From Halobacteriales archaeon SW_9_67_25 (GTDB lineage: Archaea; Halobacteriota; Halobacteria; Halobacteriales; Haloarculaceae), in the NCBI GenBank assembly GCA_003022745.1, contig PXSU01000117.1:1-17102 (forward strand): a DNA stretch of 17,102 bases. The letters are read 5' to 3'. The first letter of the stretch is position 1; the number at the start of each line of letters is the position of its first letter. A program made the translations under genes and the position numbers. The notes under the pieces were generated by a model, which was given only the letters and a program-made list of their open reading frames with translations, was not told where the DNA came from and searched no databases. Below, piece after piece: positions 1 to 6,973 of this stretch.

Positions 1-56
1 ATGCGCTCCTCGATATGCATGAGGTTCTTGCGCGTCGGTTTGACTTCCTCGGCCAT
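1..56 (-). CDS. atpD: A/V-type ATP synthase subunit D, N-terminal fragment (runs off window)
   Basis: Only the first 18 codons are inside the window. They read MAEEVKPTRKNLMHIEER. The string VKPTRKNLM-IE-R is the typical start of haloarchaeal A-type (V-type-like) ATP synthase subunit D, the central-stalk subunit that couples the soluble A1 head to the membrane rotor. The ATG at 56-54 is the natural start. A weak TATA-like GATTAACT lies about 30 bases upstream, so the gene may have its own promoter rather than depending on an atp operon. The gene upstream on this strand is a tiny membrane ORF remnant, not another atp gene. Identification rests on the N-terminus alone; the family assignment is from memory of the conserved start. 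Confidence 0.8.
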   Translation of the reverse strand, partial: MAEEVKPTRKNLMHIEER

Positions 57-82
57 CGTGTGTGTTCCTTTCGGAGCCACTC

Positions 83-92
83 AGTTAATCCT
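83..92 (-). promoter_or_regulatory. Weak TATA-like box for atpD
   Basis: On the minus strand GGATTAACT lies 27-36 bases upstream of the atpD ATG. That is the spacing expected for a leaderless or short-leader haloarchaeal transcript. The match to a TATA box is only moderate. Confidence 0.3.
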
Positions 93-146
93 TTCCAGAC
101 GCCACGCTCTGGCTGGCCGCCGCGGACGCGAATCCGCCCACACCAG

Positions 147-260
147 TCACTCTCGGTCTTCCTGACGCCGATAGTACCACTTCGAGACGTAGAACGCGCC
201 CACCGCCGCGACCCAGAGCGCCACGACGGGATCGGTAATACCCCCGATGGTGTAGAACTG
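147..260 (-). pseudogene. 5'-truncated small one-pass membrane protein
   Basis: On the minus strand an open frame ends at the TGA at 149-147 and encodes ITDPVVALWVAAVGAFYVSK followed by WYYRRQEDRE. That is one clear transmembrane helix with a basic, aromatic cytoplasmic end, so it looks like real protein sequence. No ATG exists in this frame between the transmembrane segment and position 260. There the sequence switches to the end of an IS200/IS605-type element. The only internal start is a GTG at 224-222, which would leave 25 residues. I read it as a small gene that lost its start when the mobile element inserted. It lies directly upstream of atpD. An intact gene with an unusual start codon cannot be excluded. 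The function is unknown. Confidence 0.45.
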
Positions 261-325
261 GTGACATCCTCCTCGCCGTAACGGCGAGGCTTCCCCGTAC
301 CGCCGAAGGCGGGAGCGTTGGGAAC
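261..325 (-). mobile_element. Remnant of the right end of an IS200/IS605 (IS1341-type) element
   Basis: Read on the minus strand, this stretch carries two small hairpins and then the terminal string GGAGGATGTCAC ending at 261. A stem CCTCGCCGT/ACGGCGAGG at 271-289 has nine pairs and a one-base loop. A second stem CCGCC/GGCGG is at 300-312. A GC hairpin in a GAAGCCTCG...GAGG context followed by GATGTCAC is how many haloarchaeal IS200/IS605-family right ends look. No transposase codons remain: the brp stop codon is at 328-326. It is therefore a scar or a very short non-autonomous derivative. Confidence 0.55.
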
Positions 326-1426
326 TTACGCCCGGTGGGCGAACGACCAGACGCCCTGTTCGCGGTCCAGCCAGACCACGACCGCGGTGTGGGGCAGCGT
401 CAGCACCGCGATGGCGACCAGGTACAGCCCCGTCGCGCCGGCGAGCGTGCCGACAGTCGAGGGGGTCACCGCCCAGAGCGCTCCCACGATGCCCAGCGCA
501 AGCGCGGTCGGCACGGCCGCCTCGAGGGCGAACTTCCCGGTCGGCAGGAGCCACCGGCCCTCAGAGAGTGCCTCGACGCTCGTCCGGTCGAGCAAGACGA
601 CCCGGGCGATGTGGCGAAGCGAGTGCCACAGACAGAAGTAGACGCCGACGGCCAGGACTGGCGGCACGACCAGGAAGTACACCCACAGGAGCACCGTCTC
701 GGCGGCGTCCAGACGCCAGCCCCTCCGTGCGTCGCCGTCCCCCGTTTCCGGGGCAACCTCACGCCGGACACGCCGGTAGCCGCGGGCCAGTGTGAGCAGC
801 GTGACGGCCCCGAAAACCGCGGCCATGGCGAGTCGGGGTCCCCGCTCGAAGAGCCACAACGCCTCCACGGACCCGTCGAAGGGGTCGACGAAGGTCCTCA
901 GGACCTCCCGGTATCGGCCCGGGAAGCCGACCAGCGGGACGAGCATCGGCAACCCCCCACGGACGAGTACGGTCAGTGCCGCCTGGGTGGGGTCGTCGAC
1001 GTGGGCGCCGCCGAACAACCCCCGGAGGGCGTAGAGGTCGCCCTGTCCCCAGTGGAACCACGTCAGGAGCACGAAGAAGACAGCGGCGGGGACCGGCGCC
1101 AGGAACCACAGCCCGAGGTAGGCGCCACCGAGGAAGATGTAGAGCACCGTGACAGTCGCCACGCCCCGGAGGTCGACCCGCCCGCCGGCAGCCCGCGGTC
1201 CGGCGACGTAATCGACCGCGCCGTGGGGCATCCCGAACAGCATTGCGCTCGCCACCAGGGGTAGATAGCGATAGACCCGCGGTATCTCGGGCACGGCGAC
1301 GACCAGCGGGACGAGCGCGAGGACGGACGCCCAGCCGAAACCGAGACAGGCCCGGCCCAGAAGTCGCCGGGCGTTTCCTGGATCGGGAGTCGAGTCGCCG
1401 GTCACCCCCATCGTGCCATCACCCAC
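326..1426 (-). CDS. brp: Brp/Blh-family beta-carotene 15,15'-dioxygenase (retinal synthesis)
   Basis: This is an integral membrane iron oxygenase that cleaves beta-carotene into two retinals for rhodopsins. The 366-residue protein is mostly hydrophobic helices. The family motifs are present: FGMPHGAVDY (His68), TWFHWGQGD (His125) and CLWHSLRH (His268 and His272). These four histidines are the ones expected to hold the iron. A further conserved-looking LPH is at 344-346. The start ATG at 1426 lies inside the 3' end of crtY, an overlap of about 25 bases; an in-frame ATG at 1411 is an equally good start and also overlaps. Translation is thus probably coupled to crtY, which makes the substrate. 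The last codons end directly against an IS-end scar, so a few terminal residues may have been altered, but all catalytic parts are present. Confidence 0.93.
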   Translation of the reverse strand: MGDGTMGVTGDSTPDPGNARRLLGRACLGFGWASVLALVPLVVAVPEIPRVYRYLPLVASAMLFGMPHGAVDYVAGPRAAGGRVDLRGVATVTVLYIFLGGAYLGLWFLAPVPAAVFFVLLTWFHWGQGDLYALRGLFGGAHVDDPTQAALTVLVRGGLPMLVPLVGFPGRYREVLRTFVDPFDGSVEALWLFERGPRLAMAAVFGAVTLLTLARGYRRVRREVAPETGDGDARRGWRLDAAETVLLWVYFLVVPPVLAVGVYFCLWHSLRHIARVVLLDRTSVEALSEGRWLLPTGKFALEAAVPTALALGIVGALWAVTPSTVGTLAGATGLYLVAIAVLTLPHTAVVVWLDREQGVWSFAHRA

Positions 1427-2130
1427 CGCAGCAGGACGAGCCCCTGGACGACGAACGCCGTGGTGAGCAGGAAGAAGGTCGCCTCCTCGACGGGGAGGCC
1501 GGCGAGTGCGAGGCCGGTCGTGTGTTCGGACGAGATTGTCCAGATGCCGTTCCGGATTGCGACCCAGTCAGCGCCACAGAGGTACGCCGTCGGCACCCCG
1601 ATGCCGGCAGCTACCCGCCGACGGACTGCCAGGAGGTACCGCCAGCCGACCGCCCACTGGAGGGCGAACACTGGTCCTGCCCACGCGAGGATGGCACCCA
1701 TGTAGAGGCTCGACTGTGGGCCCGCGAGCAGCGCGACCCCGACCGCCGAAACGGCGATGCCGACGAGCGCGCCGGTCACGACGTCCCGCGGGCGCTGGGC
1801 GACGGTGGCGTCAACCGGGCCGGCCACGCGGAACGTCCACGTGGCGACAAGCACCGACTGCAGGACGATGAACGCGTACTCCTCGAGGGGTGCGAGCCAG
1901 ACGCGCGCCGCCACGCGGCCCTCGCCGTACCACCAGACCCCCTCCGAGATGAGGTAGTTGTCCCACGGTGTCGTGTACACGAGCGCGAGAACGACCATGA
2001 GGGCGGTTCCGGCGGCTCGAACTCCCGCGCGCGGACGATAGGGGTTCGGACTGCGGACGGACACCGCACCGAGCACCGCGAGCGGGACGAGCACGAACAC
2101 CGCCAAGAACGCGAGGTACGTAAGTTCCAT
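1402..2130 (-). CDS. crtY: Lycopene beta-cyclase, archaeal fused CrtYc/CrtYd type
   Basis: This membrane enzyme closes both ends of lycopene to give beta-carotene, the precursor of retinal. The 242-residue protein holds two copies of the lycopene cyclase domain. The first has TTPWDNYLI (53-61), VWWYGEGRV and the PLEEYAF acidic pair (81-87). The second has the related GIWTIS...TTGL and GLPVEEATFF (211-220). Seven or so hydrophobic helices are visible. Length and layout match the haloarchaeal CrtY family. It is the first gene of a two-gene operon with brp, whose start overlaps its end. A TATA box TATAATACG sits 40-50 bases upstream. The next gene upstream points the other way, so this promoter should be the only one for crtY-brp. 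Confidence 0.93.
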   Translation of the reverse strand: MELTYLAFLAVFVLVPLAVLGAVSVRSPNPYRPRAGVRAAGTALMVVLALVYTTPWDNYLISEGVWWYGEGRVAARVWLAPLEEYAFIVLQSVLVATWTFRVAGPVDATVAQRPRDVVTGALVGIAVSAVGVALLAGPQSSLYMGAILAWAGPVFALQWAVGWRYLLAVRRRVAAGIGVPTAYLCGADWVAIRNGIWTISSEHTTGLALAGLPVEEATFFLLTTAFVVQGLVLLRWVMARWG

Positions 2131-2169
2131 CTGGGTCCGGTATCCGGGAGTCGTACTTGCAGGATGTGC

Positions 2170-2180
2170 GTATTATACTC
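2170..2180 (-). promoter_or_regulatory. TATA box of the crtY-brp operon
   Basis: The minus strand reads GAGTATAATACG, a near-ideal archaeal TATA element, 40-50 bases before the crtY ATG. This implies a leader of roughly 15-20 bases. No Bat/UASbop-like motif is seen immediately upstream of it, unlike at hop. Confidence 0.6.
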
Positions 2181-2350
2181 CGTGGTCTGTCCCCGCGAGC
2201 GAGTCGACCGACGGCGCCGGTATGGCCCGGTTCGCCGGGTATCTGTCCATGGCCGCAGGGACGATAGGTGCCCATTTATATTGAGTACCACATATTTTCC
2301 CGGGCGCAGTAGGCGGCAGCGACACCCCTGCAGCGACAGTCCGGCCAAAC

Positions 2351-2361
2351 GTTATTTGTAT
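2351..2361 (+). promoter_or_regulatory. TATA-like box for the broken universal stress protein gene
   Basis: GTTATTTGTAT lies about 30-38 bases before the ATG at 2390. A second AT-rich patch (TTTATATTG at 2275-2283 and ACATATTTT at 2290-2298) is further upstream in the crtY-usp gap and is not assigned. Confidence 0.35.
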
Positions 2362-2389
2362 CCGTTGTCGCCGCGTCCGTGCAGACAGC

Positions 2390-2937
2390 ATGGCAGACAC
2401 GATACTGGTGCCGTTCGAGTTACCGGACCCGGAACCGCTGCCGTCAGTGCTGGTAGACGACCTGGCGTCGCTGGAGGTCGTGTTGCTCGGTCACTACGCA
2501 GTCCCGGAGCAGACGCCCCGGGAAGCGGCCAGCGACCAGTTCGAGGCGGACGCACAGGAGACCCTCGACGGTATCGCCGCTCGCTTCGAGGAGGCGGGCG
2601 GGACCGTCCGAACGCGTCTGGTGTTCGGCAAGGACCGGGCTGGGGCGATCGACCAGGTTATGATCGACGAGGAGTGTGCGGCCGAACTCACCCCGGCGCC
2701 GACCGAGGGTGTCGAGCGGATACTCGTCCCGGTTCCCGACGTCGCCGAGAGGACCACGACTCGAACATCCTCCGGGTCGCTGCCGAGTACGACGCCGTCG
2801 TGATGTACGAGGCGACGGCGCGCCTCGGCGACCGTATCTTCGGGAGCCTGCCCGACCGGATCGCGAAGAACACCGGCGACCCGGTGATCGTGGTGCGCCG
2901 GGACTACGAGCCGGAAGTGCGCGGCGAGGGGGCCTGA
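2390..2937 (+). pseudogene. Universal stress protein (UspA family), internal deletion plus frameshift
   Basis: The N-terminal 118 or so residues start MADTILVPFELPDPEPL. They form a first Usp-like domain, followed by VERILVPVPDVA, the start of a second domain. At about 2741-2752 the frame changes by one. The downstream frame encodes DHDSNILRVAAEYDAVVMYE and then GDRIFGSLPDRIAKNTGDPV, the classic end of a Usp domain with its nucleotide-binding Gly-rich turn, up to the TGA at 2935. The middle of the second domain is missing, roughly 75 residues judging from two-domain haloarchaeal relatives as I remember them. A simple one-base sequencing error would not remove a domain core, so a real out-of-frame deletion is the better reading. 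Read without the shift, the product ends at 2803 (137 residues). Usp proteins commonly sit next to, or fused to, APC permeases in haloarchaea, and two such permeases follow here. Confidence 0.8.
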
Positions 2938-2938
2938 T

Positions 2939-3014
2939 ACTATCGGCTACGCTCACGCGAGCAGTTCCGCCACCCCGTCGTGGCGGGATCGCTCACGAAG
3001 TTATAGCCGACAGT
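2939..3014. terminator. Nested inverted repeats between convergent usp and permease genes
   Basis: Outer arms ACTATCGGCTA (2939-2949) and TAGCCGACAGT (3004-3014) pair at 10 of 11 positions. Inside lies a perfect seven-pair stem CCGCCAC/GTGGCGG (2967-2973 and 2980-2986) and a small GCTC/GAGC hairpin (2951-2962). GCTCACG occurs twice (2951 and 2991). The unit fills the gap between two convergent genes, so a two-way terminator is plausible. A tiny mobile-element scar is the alternative. Confidence 0.4.
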
Positions 3015-3042
3015 ACGAGCGTCGCAGACGTGGGTCGGACGG

Positions 3043-4422
3043 TCAGTCCGTTTCCGCCGGGACCACGGCCTCGCTCTCCTCGCGCCGGCGGTCGAGAATG
3101 GCCCCGATGGCACCAGTCCGCTCGGTCCGGGGCCGCCCGTAGACGAGGTAGATCACCAGCCCGCCGACGGTGATGCCGACGGCACCGAGGATGGGCAGCG
3201 TCCCCATCTGGGTGAGCAACACGAAGCCGGCGAGGACGCCGAAAATCTGGACGTACGGGTAGCCCGGCGAGGTGAACTCCGGTTCGTAGGAGGGTATGTC
3301 TGCCTCGCGGAAGGCGATGAGAGCGACGTTGATGATCGAGAACACCAGAATCTTGAACGCGCTCGCCAGTTTCGCGAGTTCGATCACGGGCACGAACGCA
3401 ATCAGCGTGAGCAACAGCGCGCCGGTCAACAGGATGGAGTTGCGCGGCGTGCTGAACCGGTCGTCGACAACCTTGAGCTGTGGTGGAAAGAGGTCGTCGC
3501 GGCCCATCGCGAGCGGGAACCGGGAGGAGGAGAGCACGCCCGCGTTGGCCATGCTCGTGAGCGCAACGACCGCGATGACCGAGATGACGAGGACACCGAA
3601 CCCGCCGAACAGCGCCGCCGCGCCGTCGGCCATCGGCGTCAGTGACGCCGTTCCTCCCGGGCCGCCCTCCTTCAGCGTCTTCGGGTCGTTGAGCGCGACG
3701 ACCGCTCCGACCACCGCGATGTAGATCAAGGCCATTATCGACATCGACCCGATCATCGCGCGGGGGAGATTCTTCCCGGGGTTCTTGACCTCCTCGGCGA
3801 TACTGGCAATCTTGGTCACGCCCGCGTAGGAGACGAACACGAACGCTGCCGCGGTGACGACCCCGCTGCTACCGTGGGTAGTGAAGGGCGTGAACCGACT
3901 CGTCTCCGCGACGAATCCGGCGTTGAGCGTGTACCCGAACAACCCGACCAGCACCAGCGAGACGATGATGGCCTGGACCTTGCCGCTGAGTTTCGTACCC
4001 GAGATGTTGAGAACGACGATCAACACGGCCAGTCCGAGCGCGACAAACTTGACTGCCCCCTGCGAGATGGGGGCGAACAACAGCAGGTAGGCGCCGAGAC
4101 CGACGAGGGCGAAGGAACTCTTGAACACCAGCGAGAACCACGCCCCGACGCCCGCGATGGTTCCGGCCAGCGGCCCGAGCGCGCGGTCGATGTAGAGATA
4201 CGTCCCGCCGGACTCGGGCATCGCGGTCGCCATCTCCGCCTTCGAGAGCGCCGCCGGCAGGACGATAATCGCCGCCAGAACGTACGCGAGCACCACCGCT
4301 GGCCCGGCCTTCTTGTACCCGAGTGCCGGGAGGACGAAAATGCCGCTACCGATCATCGCTCCCATACTGATCATCATCGTGGAATAGAGCCCGAGGCTCC
4401 GTTCGAGACCTCCGCCTGGCAT
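3043..4422 (-). CDS. APC-superfamily amino acid permease (second copy of a tandem pair)
   Basis: This is a membrane transporter of the amino acid-polyamine-organocation superfamily, probably importing an amino acid or related amine with a cation; the substrate cannot be read from sequence. The 459 residues show about 12 hydrophobic helices. The first contains the family motif SMGAMIGSGIFVLPA (18-32). ALSKAEMATAMPESGGTYLY follows in the helix 2-3 region and FVSYAGVTKIASIAEEVKNP in the middle. The protein is clearly paralogous to the neighbour at 4603-6000, with matching blocks over its whole length including the C-terminal LDRRR...VVPAE-D tail. There is no fused C-terminal Usp domain. The start ATG at 4422 follows an AT-rich promoter-like stretch, so it need not be read through from the upstream copy. 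Confidence 0.9.
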   Translation of the reverse strand: MPGGGLERSLGLYSTMMISMGAMIGSGIFVLPALGYKKAGPAVVLAYVLAAIIVLPAALSKAEMATAMPESGGTYLYIDRALGPLAGTIAGVGAWFSLVFKSSFALVGLGAYLLLFAPISQGAVKFVALGLAVLIVVLNISGTKLSGKVQAIIVSLVLVGLFGYTLNAGFVAETSRFTPFTTHGSSGVVTAAAFVFVSYAGVTKIASIAEEVKNPGKNLPRAMIGSMSIMALIYIAVVGAVVALNDPKTLKEGGPGGTASLTPMADGAAALFGGFGVLVISVIAVVALTSMANAGVLSSSRFPLAMGRDDLFPPQLKVVDDRFSTPRNSILLTGALLLTLIAFVPVIELAKLASAFKILVFSIINVALIAFREADIPSYEPEFTSPGYPYVQIFGVLAGFVLLTQMGTLPILGAVGITVGGLVIYLVYGRPRTERTGAIGAILDRRREESEAVVPAETD

Positions 4423-4444
4423 GCAACGAGATACACTTCCTGCC

Positions 4445-4472
4445 AGTATAGTCCTTTAGCCAAAAATATAGG
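4445..4472 (-). promoter_or_regulatory. Promoter region of the second permease
   Basis: Two minus-strand candidates are visible: CTATACT (4445-4451, 23-29 bases before the ATG) and CTATATTTTTG (4462-4472, about 40-50 bases before). The nearer one fits a leaderless transcript and the further one is the stronger TATA. Either would give this gene a promoter separate from its paralogue. Confidence 0.4.
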
Positions 4473-4602
4473 GTGCCCATATTCTTCCGAACAGATTGAA
4501 GTGGTTTCTCTGTTCTGATATTCTCAACTGCCGGGGTGCCGGTGCCCTTTATTCGAGACGCGAGGCCGACCCGCCAGATCGCTGTCTCTGTCGGGTGTCC
4601 CG

Positions 4603-6000
4603 TCAGTCGCTCTCTGCGGGGACGACATCCTGTGTGTTCCCGCGCCGGCGCTCGAGGATGGTGCCGAGGGCACTGGTGCTGTCGGTCCGCTGGCGGCCGT
4701 ACAGGAAGTAGATGGCCGCCCCACCGAGTGTGATGCCGGCCGCGCCGAGAATCGGCAACAGCCCCAGTTGCGCAATCATTCCGAACCCGGCGACAGTTCC
4801 GACGGCCTGAACCACCGGGTACCCCGGCGCCCGGAACGCCGGGTCGTACGTGTCGACGTCCGCCTCCCGGAAGGCAATCACCGCGATGTTGATGAGCGAG
4901 AGGACGAAGATGATGAAGGCGCTGGCCATCTCCGCAAGCGTGATCACCGGCACGAACGCGATCAGCAGGACCAGGACGCCGCCGGTCAGCAGGATGGAGT
5001 TGCGCGGCGTCTTGAACCGGGGGTCTATCACCTCGAGCGACCCGGGCAGAAGGTTGTCACGACTCATCGCCAGCGGGAACCGCGAGGAGGAGAGTACGCC
5101 CGCGTTGGCCATGCTCATCAGGGCAATCACCGCCAGCACCGAGACGATACCGACCCCGTACCCGCCGAACAGCGCAGTCGCGCCGTCGGCCATCGGCGTC
5201 AGCGACGCCCCGTGGGCGCCACCTTCTTCGAGTGCTGCCGGGGCGTTCAGCACCACAATCGAACCGATGACGCCCAGGTAGACGACGGCCATGATCCCGA
5301 GGGAGCCTAGGATTCCGCGCGGGAGATTCCTGTCGGGGTCCTTGACTTCCTCGGCCACGCTCGCGATTTTGGTCACGCCGGCGTAGGAGACGAACACGAG
5401 TGCGGCGGCCGTGAAGACGGTCCCGGGTTCGGTCTCGGTGAGGCCGGACAGCCGGGATGGGTCGGCGGCCTCGGCGCCGGTGGCGGCAAACCAGGCGGTG
5501 TTCCCCACGTACGCGACCAGACCAGCCAGCACCACGGTGACGATGACCGCCTGTGCCTCGCCCGTGAGTTCCGTTCCAGAGATGTTGAGCGCGACGATCA
5601 ACACGGCCAGGCCGAGGCCGACCAGCGTGACCTGCGTCGCGCCGAGCGGAACGAGCAACAGCAGGTACGCCCCCAGGCCGACGAGCGCGAAGGCGCTCTT
5701 GAACGTGAGCGAGAACCAGGCCCCGATGCCCGCGATGGTGCCCGCCAGCGGGCCCAGAGCGCGCTCGATGTAGAGGTAATCCCCGCCGGACTCGGGCATG
5801 GCCGTCCCGAGTTCGGCCTTCGAGAGGGCCGCGGGCAGCACCACGAGTGCGGCCAGGAGATACGCGAGGACGACACTCGGCCCCGCCTCGAGGAACCCAA
5901 TGGCCGGTAGCACGAATATCCCACTTCCAATCATCGCCCCGATACTGATCATCAGCGTCGGATAGAGTCCGAGACTCCGTTCGAGGTTTCCGCCTGTCAT
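4603..6000 (-). CDS. APC-superfamily amino acid permease (first copy of a tandem pair)
   Basis: The 465-residue membrane protein has about 12 hydrophobic segments and the same motifs as its neighbour: SIGAMIGSGIFVLPAIGF in helix 1, ALSKAELGTAMPESGGDYLY after helix 2, and LVFVSYAGVTKIASVAEEVK in the middle. It is therefore an APC amino-acid transporter of the plasma membrane. Compared with the downstream copy it has a longer extracellular-side insert after NTAWFAATGAEAADPSRL, around residues 170-187. It lies between the Lrp-type regulator, whose stop codon is 111 bases upstream, and its paralogue. It has a canonical TATA box at 24-33 bases before the ATG. Substrate is unknown; control by the adjacent Lrp regulator is an inference from position. 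Confidence 0.9.
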   Translation of the reverse strand: MTGGNLERSLGLYPTLMISIGAMIGSGIFVLPAIGFLEAGPSVVLAYLLAALVVLPAALSKAELGTAMPESGGDYLYIERALGPLAGTIAGIGAWFSLTFKSAFALVGLGAYLLLLVPLGATQVTLVGLGLAVLIVALNISGTELTGEAQAVIVTVVLAGLVAYVGNTAWFAATGAEAADPSRLSGLTETEPGTVFTAAALVFVSYAGVTKIASVAEEVKDPDRNLPRGILGSLGIMAVVYLGVIGSIVVLNAPAALEEGGAHGASLTPMADGATALFGGYGVGIVSVLAVIALMSMANAGVLSSSRFPLAMSRDNLLPGSLEVIDPRFKTPRNSILLTGGVLVLLIAFVPVITLAEMASAFIIFVLSLINIAVIAFREADVDTYDPAFRAPGYPVVQAVGTVAGFGMIAQLGLLPILGAAGITLGGAAIYFLYGRQRTDSTSALGTILERRRGNTQDVVPAESD

Positions 6001-6023
6001 TACACCTCTCTAAGTACTGTGCA

Positions 6024-6033
6024 CTTATATTTT
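6024..6033 (-). promoter_or_regulatory. TATA box of the first permease
   Basis: The minus strand reads AAAATATAAG 24-33 bases before the ATG at 6000, a canonical haloarchaeal position. The whole 6001-6111 gap is unusually AT-rich for this genome. Confidence 0.6.
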
Positions 6034-6067
6034 CTTCGCAAAAAATATGATGGGGCATTTTTTCTAT

Positions 6068-6077
6068 AATTCGAATT
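6068..6077. promoter_or_regulatory. Palindrome AATTCGAATT upstream of the first permease, possible operator
   Basis: This perfect 10-base palindrome lies about 40 bases upstream of the permease TATA box and about 35 bases after the stop codon of the Lrp-type gene. Lrp-family proteins bind short AT-rich inverted repeats, so it is a candidate autologous site. A chance palindrome in an AT-rich gap is also possible. Confidence 0.3.
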
Positions 6078-6111
6078 GATCGGGGTAGGTATTTTGATTC
6101 TGCCAGGCTAC

Positions 6112-6867
6112 TCACTCTCCGTGGTCCTCGCCGAGAAAGGCAGCCAGTGCGCGCCCTCTGGACTCCTCCCGCGGGAGCAGCGTCACGACGTCGTCGGCCT
6201 CGACGACAGAAACGTCGGTGGGATGGTGGACCTCACCGTCCCGTTCGACGGAGACGACGACCACGTCTTCCGCCAGGATTCCGTCCGTCCGTGCGGCGTC
6301 GAACGACTCACCCGCGACGGGAGCGTTCTCGGTGACGGCGACCTCGACGACGTCGTGGCCATCGGGCAGTGTCACGACGTCGGTGGGCTCTGGCCGGTGG
6401 GCGCTGTCGTCCGCGGCGAAGGGTGCGTACGGGCTGTCGATCTCCGTCTGGAGGAGTTCCTCGTCCTCGATTTCGATGTCCAGTTCGGACAGCGAACGGG
6501 CAATCTCCCGGAGGTCCTCCGTGTTCTCGCCGACAGCGACCACCTGGAGGTCCCGGCGGCCGGCCATCAGCACCCGGACGTTGACGACACCGGGGATCGA
6601 CTCGGCCGCCAGCGCCAGCCGTTCACGTTCGGCGGCCGGCACCGTACACATGTACACCGAGGTCAGGCGCCCACCCGCCCGCTCGAAGTCGATCCTCGCG
6701 GTGTATCCCCGGATGACACCGTCCTCCTCGAGGCGGTCGATGCGGTTGCGGACGGTGCCACCAGAGACGTTCAGCCCCTCGGCGATGGTCGTCGCCGTCG
6801 TGTTGCGCGCGTCTGCCATCAGTGCGTGGATGATTTGCCTGTCGATCTCGTCTAGACGGGAGGTCAT
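6112..6867 (-). CDS. Lrp/AsnC-family transcriptional regulator with C-terminal RCK_C (TrkA-C) domain
   Basis: The 251 residues form three parts. Residues 1-60 are an AsnC-type helix-turn-helix: LDEIDRQIIHALMADAR, then TIAEGLNVSGGTVRNRIDRL, then GVIRGYTARID. Residues 66-140 are the alpha/beta Lrp ligand-binding (RAM) domain. Residues 160-235 (VEVAVTENAPVAGESFDAAR, ILAEDVVVVSVERDG, VVEADDVVTLLP) look like the RCK_C/TrkA-C domain found on potassium channels and cation antiporters. Lrp regulators usually sense amino acids. The RCK_C part suggests an additional small ligand, perhaps a nucleotide. It lies upstream of two amino-acid permeases on the same strand and divergent from a TrkA-domain antiporter, so it is well placed to control both. 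A TATA-like AAAGGATAAG is 25-34 bases before the ATG. Confidence 0.88.
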   Translation of the reverse strand: MTSRLDEIDRQIIHALMADARNTTATTIAEGLNVSGGTVRNRIDRLEEDGVIRGYTARIDFERAGGRLTSVYMCTVPAAERERLALAAESIPGVVNVRVLMAGRRDLQVVAVGENTEDLREIARSLSELDIEIEDEELLQTEIDSPYAPFAADDSAHRPEPTDVVTLPDGHDVVEVAVTENAPVAGESFDAARTDGILAEDVVVVSVERDGEVHHPTDVSVVEADDVVTLLPREESRGRALAAFLGEDHGE

Positions 6868-6891
6868 GTCCGTCTCTCCGTGAACTGGCGT

Positions 6892-6948
6892 CTTATCCTT
6901 TGGCCCGGAGCCGGCACGGGCCAGTGCGTGAACCGACAGAATAATTTA
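6892..6948. promoter_or_regulatory. Divergent promoters of the Lrp-type regulator and the antiporter
   Basis: On the minus strand AAAGGATAAG (6892-6901) precedes the regulator ATG by 25-34 bases. On the plus strand AATAATTTA (6940-6948) precedes the antiporter GTG by 26-34 bases. Both spacings fit leaderless transcripts. The 106-base gap could hold a shared operator, but no clear palindrome was seen. Confidence 0.5.
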
Positions 6949-6973
6949 GTGACAGCCAAACTCACCCACAGAC

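Noticed and set aside
335..1264. A 309-residue plus-strand frame antisense to brp
   Set aside because: It is a Glu/Arg/Gln-rich antisense shadow with no domain; brp on the other strand has clear iron-ligand motifs.
2226..2240. CCCGG-TTCG-CCGGG inverted repeat upstream of crtY as a Bat site
   Set aside because: It lacks the TTnGG half of the bop-type motif and lies about 45 bases beyond the TATA box, too far for that type of activator.
1243..2937. A 564-residue open frame on the plus strand covering crtY antisense and the end of the usp gene
   Set aside because: Up to about 2750 it is the antisense of crtY and the crtY-usp gap, with Arg/Asp/Gly-rich low-information sequence. Only its last 60 or so residues are real, and they belong to the broken usp gene.
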